A model generated the notes under the pieces. The model was not told the DNA's origin. It made no database searches and worked only from the letters and a program-made list of their open reading frames with translations. A DNA stretch of 41,710 nucleotides from Aeromonas molluscorum 848 (GTDB lineage: Bacteria > Pseudomonadota > Gammaproteobacteria > Enterobacterales > Aeromonadaceae): positions 1-41,710 of the forward strand of contig NZ_AQGQ01000013.1 in the NCBI RefSeq assembly GCF_000388115.1. Reading direction: 5' to 3'. Both the position numbers and the translations under genes were made by a program. Shown here in pieces: positions 37,283-41,710 of the stretch. Positions within the stretch are counted from its first letter, which is position 1, and each line of letters opens with the position of its first letter.

Positions 37283-37523
37283 CGGCCAGCAGGCGCTCGA
37301 CCGCGTCGACCACGTCGGCCACGCTGCGCACCGACTTGAACTCTTCGGGCTTGATCTTCTTGCCGGTCAATTTTTGCAGGTGCACCACCAGATCGATGGC
37401 ATCTATGCTGTCGAGTTCCAGATCCTGATAGAGCTGGGCATCCAAGGTGATGTCCGCCTCATCCACCTCGAACAGCTTCACCAGGGTGGTCTTGATCTCG
37501 ATAAAAATCTCGTCTCTGTTCAT
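37275..37523 (-). CDS. apeF: APE acyl carrier protein ApeF
   Basis: This 82-residue acidic ACP carries the phosphopantetheine site Ser39 in DLELDSIDAIDLVVHL. Its start MNRDEIFIEIKTTLVKLF and four-helix pattern are typical. It is one of two adjacent carrier proteins that hold the growing polyene. It starts 27 bases after the apeE stop and overlaps apeG by eight bases. Division of labour between the two ACPs is not clear from sequence. Confidence 0.93.
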   Translation of the reverse strand: MNRDEIFIEIKTTLVKLFEVDEADITLDAQLYQDLELDSIDAIDLVVHLQKLTGKKIKPEEFKSVRSVADVVDAVERLLADA

Positions 37524-37549
37524 CTGTCTTTCTCCGAAAAGGGACGGGC

Positions 37550-37804
37550 TCAGGATTGGGACTGAACCAGGGCAGCCAAGGCTGCGACGCTGGCAAAGTG
37601 ACGACGGGTATTCTCGTCATCGGCGGAGAGCACTATGCCGTAGCGCCCCTTGATGGCAAGGCCGAGCTCGAGCGCATCGATGGAGTCCAGGCCCAGACCA
37701 TCGCCAAACAGGGGAGCCTGGCTGTCGATGTCGTCCGGGGTCAATCCTTCCAGATTGAGGCTGTCGATAATGAGTTGCTTTATCTCTAGTTGCAGGTCTT
37801 GCAT
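37550..37804 (-). CDS. apeE: APE acyl carrier protein ApeE
   Basis: This 84-residue ACP starts MQDLQLEIKQLIIDSLNLEG and has its phosphopantetheine site at Ser41 in GDGLGLDSIDALELGL. An ATG at 37825 that overlaps the apeD stop (ATGA) would add seven residues and is a real alternative; 37804 is preferred because GGAA lies before it and ACPs of this group begin close to this point. In studied APE systems ApeE is the main carrier during elongation. Confidence 0.92.
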   Translation of the reverse strand: MQDLQLEIKQLIIDSLNLEGLTPDDIDSQAPLFGDGLGLDSIDALELGLAIKGRYGIVLSADDENTRRHFASVAALAALVQSQS

Positions 37805-37821
37805 TGCTGTTCCATACGCTG

Positions 37822-38580
37822 TCATTGGGTCCCGGGTTGCAGGACCTTGGTGAGAAATCGGGTTAACTGGCGGGCGGCCAGGGCACTGCCCTGCTCGTTG
37901 CCGACCACCTCTGCGGCAGTGACCTGCGGCAGGAACTCCAGAATGAAGCTTGGCTTGCGCCTCGGCGTCCTGAACCATTTGTCCTGCTTGGTGAGGAAGC
38001 GCTCACTGCAGTAAATGCGTACCGGCTGCAGCGGCACCTGACTGCGAACCGCAAGCTGGGCCGCACCCCGTTGCAGACGCAATGGCTCTCCTGGGGTGGT
38101 GCGAGTACCTTCCGGAAACACCAGCAGCAAGCCGCCGCTGCGTACCCGGGCCATACAGAGCGGCAATAATCGCTCTGCCTCCACATTGGGAATGTAGTCG
38201 GCGGCACGTACTACGCCGCCCAGAAAAGGATTATGCCACAAGGCTTGCTTGACGATGCAGTCACATACCGGCAGCTCGGCGGCCAGCATCACATAGTCGA
38301 GCAGACTGGGGTGATTGGCGACCACCAGAGCGCCGCGCAGATCGTGGGGCATGCCGATCACCCGATAGTCCAGCACCCCCAACCCCTTGAGCAGCCCCAT
38401 GAACAGCCGAAAACTCTGCTTGATGCTGGCCTGGGCCAGGGTGCGACGTTGCTCGCCACGCAGGCAGAGGGCCAACAGCGGGAACCAGCAGAGGCTGAGC
38501 AGCAGGCCTCCCACGCCAAATACCGTGAAGCCAAGGGCGGTGCCAAACAGCCGCCAGAGCCGGTTCAGCCGCGCCGCCAT
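37822..38580 (-). CDS. apeD: APE 1-acyl-glycerol-phosphate-type acyltransferase ApeD
   Basis: This 252-residue LPLAT (PlsC) family protein has an N-terminal hydrophobic segment (about 12-35), the catalytic H-x4-D in VVANHPSLLDYVML, and the FPEGTR box near residue 155. It should transfer an acyl group to a lipid acceptor, supporting polyene-lipid assembly. The ATG at 38580 lies 16 bases inside apeC; longer in-frame starts add Gly/Ala/Ser-rich sequence that is antisense-like and not family-like. The substrate is unknown. Confidence 0.88.
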   Translation of the reverse strand: MAARLNRLWRLFGTALGFTVFGVGGLLLSLCWFPLLALCLRGEQRRTLAQASIKQSFRLFMGLLKGLGVLDYRVIGMPHDLRGALVVANHPSLLDYVMLAAELPVCDCIVKQALWHNPFLGGVVRAADYIPNVEAERLLPLCMARVRSGGLLLVFPEGTRTTPGEPLRLQRGAAQLAVRSQVPLQPVRIYCSERFLTKQDKWFRTPRRKPSFILEFLPQVTAAEVVGNEQGSALAARQLTRFLTKVLQPGTQ

Positions 38581-39278
38581 GCCCACTCCTGGCGCCCATC
38601 TCCCAGCAGACATGTGGTTTGCTGCAACAAGCGAGCACGCCAGAATGCCAGCGGCTGGGCCAGCTCGGGAGTGTGAGCCAGCGCCACCGCTCCTTCGCAG
38701 TACCAACGCTCGCCCTCTTCCTCATCCCCGAGTACCAGGGCGAGCGCATAGGGGGCCGTCGCCGGGAGCCAGACGTGATGGAAGGCGGGGATCTCTCCCT
38801 CGAAGATAACCAGCAACACGCGCCGGTAACCGGCCTGCAGGTTGGCGATCGCCTCGGTCACCCCCGCCATCAGGCTCCCTTCCCCTGCCGCCAGCGAACT
38901 CATGGGCAGCGCAGCCTTGCCCTGGATTGAACAGAGCCCGGCCGCCGTGTTGTGCACCGACATGGAGAAATCCGTGGGAGAGAGGGGCTTGGCCGCCGCC
39001 AGCCCCTGCAACAGTGTCATGGAACGCGCCAGCTCACCGTGGCGACTGACGAAGATGGCATTGTCGATGGGGTGGCGGGCCAGCATGTCCAAGCCGAGCT
39101 GCACCGCGAGCCGGGCCCCGGCACTGAGGCGGCGGGCCATCATCATGGGCAGCAGCGGAGTCGGCGGCAACAGGGCAGCATCGGGCCACTGACCCTCTGC
39201 TGCCCACTGTTGCCATTGGGTGTCGTGGTTCAGCCCGGGGGAGAGAGCCTGCGCATCAAGGAGTGAAAATGAGAGCAT
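38565..39278 (-). CDS. apeC: APE chain-length-factor-like ketosynthase ApeC
   Basis: This 237-residue protein resembles only the N-terminal half of a ketosynthase: DNAIFVSRHGELARSMTLL, then SPTDFSMSVHNTAAGLCSIQ, and AGEGSLMAGVTEAIANLQAG. The position of the catalytic Cys in true ketosynthases is here in SLAAGEGS, so no active-site Cys is seen. This matches ApeC, the inactive partner of ApeO that sets chain length. It is the first gene of the leftward operon, behind the divergent control region at 39279-39541. The ribosome site before the ATG is weak. Confidence 0.87.
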   Translation of the reverse strand: MLSFSLLDAQALSPGLNHDTQWQQWAAEGQWPDAALLPPTPLLPMMMARRLSAGARLAVQLGLDMLARHPIDNAIFVSRHGELARSMTLLQGLAAAKPLSPTDFSMSVHNTAAGLCSIQGKAALPMSSLAAGEGSLMAGVTEAIANLQAGYRRVLLVIFEGEIPAFHHVWLPATAPYALALVLGDEEEGERWYCEGAVALAHTPELAQPLAFWRARLLQQTTCLLGDGRQEWAWRRG

Positions 39279-39366
39279 GATGGCGAGCTTCCGTCCTGGT
39301 GCGGCGCAATGGCTGATGAGTTGGATTAATCAGAGTACCGGCTGTCATCCGGCTAGAAACATGGCG

Positions 39367-39421
39367 AAATAATGCTACTTTGATGCCTGCCATTAATTCG
39401 GCGGCCATCATAGCATTATTT
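39367..39421. promoter_or_regulatory. Large imperfect hairpin or operator in the divergent ape control region
   Basis: Outer arms AAATAATGCTA (39367-39377) and TAGCATTATTT (39411-39421) are exact inverted repeats. Inside them, TGATGCCTGCC (39381-39391) and GGCGGCCATCA (39400-39410) pair at 9 of 11 positions, with an extra CTT on one side. The element lies between divergent apeC and the lipoprotein gene, in the place expected for shared regulation. Role is inferred. Confidence 0.5.
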
Positions 39422-39541
39422 TCCATAAATAATAGATGACAGAACATATAAGCCCTTGTCTACAGTCATATTTTATTGAAAATAGTGCCATTATGTTGTC
39501 TCATTGCCCCGCTTCATAAGAAACCTACCTCGGGGAAAATA

Positions 39542-39937
39542 ATGAATTTCATAACCAAATCAGGATTGTTGCTCGGCTGCATTCTGCTCGCCGCCTGCTC
39601 CACTAGCCAACCTGTCCGCAATCTGCCAGCCAATCAGGTGACCTTCACTCTGAGCGAGGAGCAGGTCGGCAATGCCATTCTCAATGGCGGCCTGAGCAAG
39701 GGCTGGGTGATGAAGAAAGAACAACCCGGTCTTATCCGCGGGCAATTGAATGTGCGCCAGCATCAGGCGGTGATCAATATTCCTTATACCGCTCATGACT
39801 ACTCACTCAATTACGTCAGCAGCATCAATCTGGATGACAATGGCAAGGGCGCCATCCACCGCAGTTATAATCGCTGGATCCAGGGATTGAACCAGGCCAT
39901 CCAGATCGAGCTGTCCCGCACCAGCAATAATAAATAA
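39542..39937 (+). CDS. Small lipoprotein divergent from APE operon (apeA position)
   Basis: This 131-residue protein has a lipoprotein signal MNFITKSGLLLGCILLAACS, with the lipobox LLAAC at Cys19. The mature part holds VTFTLSEEQVGNAILNGGLS and TAHDYSLNYVSSINLDDNG. No enzymatic motif is seen. The start is fixed by GGGGAAAAT just before the ATG and by the signal sequence. It is seven or more bases upstream of the methyltransferase gene and cotranscribed with it. In E. coli-type APE loci a small protein and a methyltransferase also flank the operon, which suggests apeA, but I assign the name by position only. Confidence 0.82.
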   Translation: MNFITKSGLLLGCILLAACSTSQPVRNLPANQVTFTLSEEQVGNAILNGGLSKGWVMKKEQPGLIRGQLNVRQHQAVINIPYTAHDYSLNYVSSINLDDNGKGAIHRSYNRWIQGLNQAIQIELSRTSNNK

Positions 39938-39956
39938 CCCCGGAGTGGCAGATCCT

Positions 39957-41039
39957 GTGAAACATTACCAAAGCGAGGGGCATGATGCCCTCTCCGCCAT
40001 CAGCCAGGCTCAGCGTATCGCTTTTGCTCCCATGCTGTTCCAGGCGAGCTGGTGCCTGCGTGAAATCGGTGTGCTCGCCTACCTGGAGGATCGCGGCAAA
40101 GAGGGGGCAACGACGGCGGAGATCGCCAGCCACTGCGCGATCGGCGAATATGGCGCCGGGGTGCTGCTCGACATGGGGCTGGGGGGCGGGCTCTGCCATC
40201 TGGTCGGTGACCATTATGTGCTGGGCAAGGTGGGCAAATACCTGCAAAACGACCCCATGACCCGGGTCAATATGGATTTCACCCAGCATGTCTGCTATCA
40301 GCCCCTCGCCCATCTGCTCGACGCCATTCGCGCAGGCAAACCTGAGGGACTGCAGGTATTCAACCCCGAGTGGGCCACCATCTACCCTCATCTTGACGCG
40401 CTGCCCGAACCCGCCCGCGCCAGCTGGTTCGCCTTCGATCACTTCTACTCTGACTGGGCCTTCCAGCAGGCCCAGGAGCATGTATTGGGCTATGCACCGC
40501 GTACTCTTTATGACGTGGGAGGCAATACCGGCAAGTGGGCCCTCTCCTGCGCGGCCCGGGATCCGGAGCTCGAGGTCACCATACTGGACTTGCCCGAGCA
40601 GCTCGCCCTCGCGCAGCCCCGAATTGAGGCCGCCGGAATGACTGCCAGAGTCACTGGCCATGGGGTCAACATGCTCGACGCCGAAGGTCCGTTACCCGGT
40701 GAGGCAGACATCTGGTGGATGAGCCAGTTCCTCGACTGCTTCAGCCACGCGCAGATAGTCGTCATCCTCAAGCGCATTCGCCAGCACATGAAACCGGGGG
40801 CCCGGGTCTGCATCCTTGAACTGTTCTGGGACAGGCAGAGCTTCGAGGCGGCCAGCTTCAGCCTCAACGCCACCTCTCTCTATTTCACCGCCATCGCCAA
40901 CGGCAACAGTCGCTTCTACCACTCCAAGGAGATGTACCAGTGCCTGCGCGAGGCCGGTTTCCATGTGGAAGCCGAGCACGAGATCCCGGGCCCGGGCCAC
41001 ACCCTGCTGGTTGCCCGCCCGCTCCCCCAGCCGTCATAA
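39957..41039 (+). CDS. apeB: Class I SAM-dependent methyltransferase (apeB position)
   Basis: This protein of about 360 residues has an N-terminal helical dimerisation-like part (QAQRIAFAPMLFQASWCLRE, then TAEIASHCAIGEYGAGVLLD, a winged-helix-type segment) and a C-terminal Rossmann methyltransferase with LYDVGGNTGKWALSCAARD near residue 185 and VTILDLPEQLALAQP. It fits the O-methyltransferase (family 2) architecture and should methylate the aryl head of the polyene. No ATG is available; GTG at 39957 is preferred over GTG at 39945 because GGAG (39942-39945) would overlap the earlier one. Confidence 0.85.
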   Translation: MKHYQSEGHDALSAISQAQRIAFAPMLFQASWCLREIGVLAYLEDRGKEGATTAEIASHCAIGEYGAGVLLDMGLGGGLCHLVGDHYVLGKVGKYLQNDPMTRVNMDFTQHVCYQPLAHLLDAIRAGKPEGLQVFNPEWATIYPHLDALPEPARASWFAFDHFYSDWAFQQAQEHVLGYAPRTLYDVGGNTGKWALSCAARDPELEVTILDLPEQLALAQPRIEAAGMTARVTGHGVNMLDAEGPLPGEADIWWMSQFLDCFSHAQIVVILKRIRQHMKPGARVCILELFWDRQSFEAASFSLNATSLYFTAIANGNSRFYHSKEMYQCLREAGFHVEAEHEIPGPGHTLLVARPLPQPS

Positions 41040-41068
41040 TGGCCTCCCCCCTTATCGAGGTGATTGCA

Positions 41069-41275
41069 ATGCATCGTTTGAGACCCCTGGTGGCGCTGCT
41101 CGTCCCCCTCGCCCTTGCTGGCTGCGCCGACATCAAGGAAGCGGGCCGCACGGTCGGGCACACCACCAAGAACGTGACCCGCGACATTGGCCACACCACC
41201 CGGGACGTCACCCGTGAGATAGGCCACAGCACCCGGGACGCGGTCAAACAGGTCGGGGATGAGCTGAGCGACTGA
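41069..41275 (+). CDS. Small lipoprotein of 11-residue repeats
   Basis: This 68-residue protein has a lipoprotein signal MHRLRPLVALLVPLALAGC with the lipobox LAGC at Cys19. The rest is dominated by three tandem 11-residue repeats: GHTTKNVTRDI (30-40), GHTTRDVTREI (41-51) and GHSTRDAVKQV (52-62), encoded by matching 33-bp units (41156-41254). The repeats are predicted to form an amphipathic helix with Thr/Arg/Asp. GAGGTGA lies just before the ATG. I do not recognise a named family; a surface or periplasmic stress lipoprotein is possible. A perfect palindromic terminator follows directly. Confidence 0.82.
   Translation: MHRLRPLVALLVPLALAGCADIKEAGRTVGHTTKNVTRDIGHTTRDVTREIGHSTRDAVKQVGDELSD
41156..41254 (+). 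repeat. Three tandem 33-bp coding repeats
   Basis: Three consecutive 33-bp units encode the 11-residue repeats of the small lipoprotein. Similarity is clear at the DNA level (each has a GGCACAC/GGCCACA-type start and an ACCCG segment), which suggests recent internal duplication. Confidence 0.75.
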
Positions 41276-41285
41276 TTTCGTCTCT

Positions 41286-41326
41286 GCCAATAAAAAAGAG
41301 AGCCCAGGGCTCTCTTTTTTATTGGC
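41286..41326. terminator. Perfect 20-bp inverted repeat terminator
   Basis: Arms of 20 bases (41286-41305 and 41307-41326) are exact reverse complements around a single A at 41306. The stem contains A and T tracts that give a U run on either strand, so it should stop both the small lipoprotein transcript and the leftward psuG transcript. Confidence 0.92.
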
Positions 41327-41339
41327 GAACGGCGTGGCC

Positions 41340-41710
41340 TCAGAGGCTGCCGGCGATGCGCGCCCCGAGGGCTGCATTGTTCAGCACCAGCTGGATGTTG
41401 GCCGCCAGCGAGTTGCCACCGGTCAGCTCGCACACCCGGGCCAGCAGGAAGGGGGTCGATGCCTTGCCCTTGATGCCCTGTTCATCCGCCTCGGCCAGCG
41501 CCTGTGCGATGGCGCTGTCGATGTCGGCTCGCGCCATGGCAAATTCGCTCGGTATGGGGTTGGCCACCACAGCGCCCCCCGCCAGTCCCAGATCCCACTT
41601 GATGCGCAGCGCCTCGGCCACCGTCCTGGGGGGATCGGAGCCGGTAATCCACCGTTGAAGCCGCTCTCGCGGGTATAGAAGGCAGGCAGCTCCTCGCTCT
41701 GATAGCCGAT
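41340..41710 (-). pseudogene. psuG: Pseudouridine-5'-phosphate glycosidase PsuG, partial and frame-disrupted
   Basis: The C-terminal part reads LRIKWDLGLAGGAVVANPIP and ASTPFLLARVCELTGGNSLA, ending ARIAGSL, clearly PsuG (indigoidine synthase A-like). Upstream (towards 41710) another frame reads IGYQSEELPAFYTRESGFN, the expected preceding PsuG segment. The join near 41622-41655 needs two corrections: a VDYRL-like stretch lies in the third frame between. So the gene is broken in this sequence, and it also runs off the window. PsuG splits pseudouridine 5'-phosphate to uracil and ribose 5-phosphate. Error or decay cannot be separated here. Confidence 0.82.

Larger units (their letters stand above)
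23748..41039. other. Aryl polyene (APE) biosynthesis gene cluster
   Basis: Seventeen leftward genes (39278 to 23748) follow the C-to-R order of ape genes described in Escherichia coli and Xenorhabdus, with one extra ammonia-lyase. Two rightward genes (39542-41039) correspond in position to apeA and apeB. Most neighbours overlap by 4 to 16 bases, so the leftward set is probably one long operon. Products of such clusters are yellow, membrane-attached, antioxidant polyenes. Confidence 0.93.

Noticed and set aside
41340-41621. psuG as a short intact gene starting at 41621
   Set aside because: The residues before the apparent Met align with PsuG in other frames, so this is an internal Met of a broken gene, not a true start.

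Overview
The window looks like chromosomal DNA of an Aeromonas-type gammaproteobacterium. It is GC-rich, has the conserved lptD-surA-pdxA-rsmA-apaG-apaH operon, a hut haem-uptake locus and an aryl polyene cluster. The genus is inferred from gene content and codon style, since no rRNA gene is present to settle it.

Left part (1-11,500). A haem locus comes first: hutZ (cut by the window edge) and a frameshifted hutX run leftward, and hutBCD runs rightward from a shared intergenic region with a Fur-like site. Next are a YitT membrane protein, a single-domain globin behind a long interrupted palindrome, a periplasmic lytic transglycosylase, ettA, a small unknown protein, and an NCS2 purine permease with a PurR-like box and a leader of about 190 nt. 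djlA closes this part.

Middle (11,500-23,700). This is an envelope and housekeeping block. amgK-murU (cell-wall sugar recycling) reads left with djlA. lptD-surA-pdxA-rsmA-apaG-apaH reads right. The leftward genes folA, yjjB and yjjP (a split ThrE-type exporter) and a DUF3135 gene follow, then rightward mog.

Right part (23,700-41,000). A complete aryl polyene (APE) locus is present. Seventeen tightly overlapping leftward genes run in the known apeC-to-apeR order: chain-length factor, acyltransferase, two ACPs, membrane protein, ligase-dehydratase, glycosyltransferase-acyltransferase, aromatic ammonia-lyase, thioesterase, LolA-like carrier, MMPL exporter, lipoprotein, ketosynthase, dehydratase, ketoreductase and ketosynthase. 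A lipoprotein and a SAM methyltransferase (apeA/apeB-like) diverge from a shared control region that holds a large imperfect hairpin. Together these should make an aryl starter, extend and reduce it into a conjugated polyene on ACPs, attach it to a lipid and move it to the outer membrane. Unusual points are the single-chain ligase-dehydratase fusion and the embedded ammonia-lyase.

Right edge. A tiny lipoprotein made of 11-residue repeats, a perfect-palindrome terminator and a frame-disrupted psuG fragment end the window. Frame breaks in both hutX and psuG raise the question of sequencing error versus real decay. No tRNA, rRNA, CRISPR array or insertion sequence was seen.
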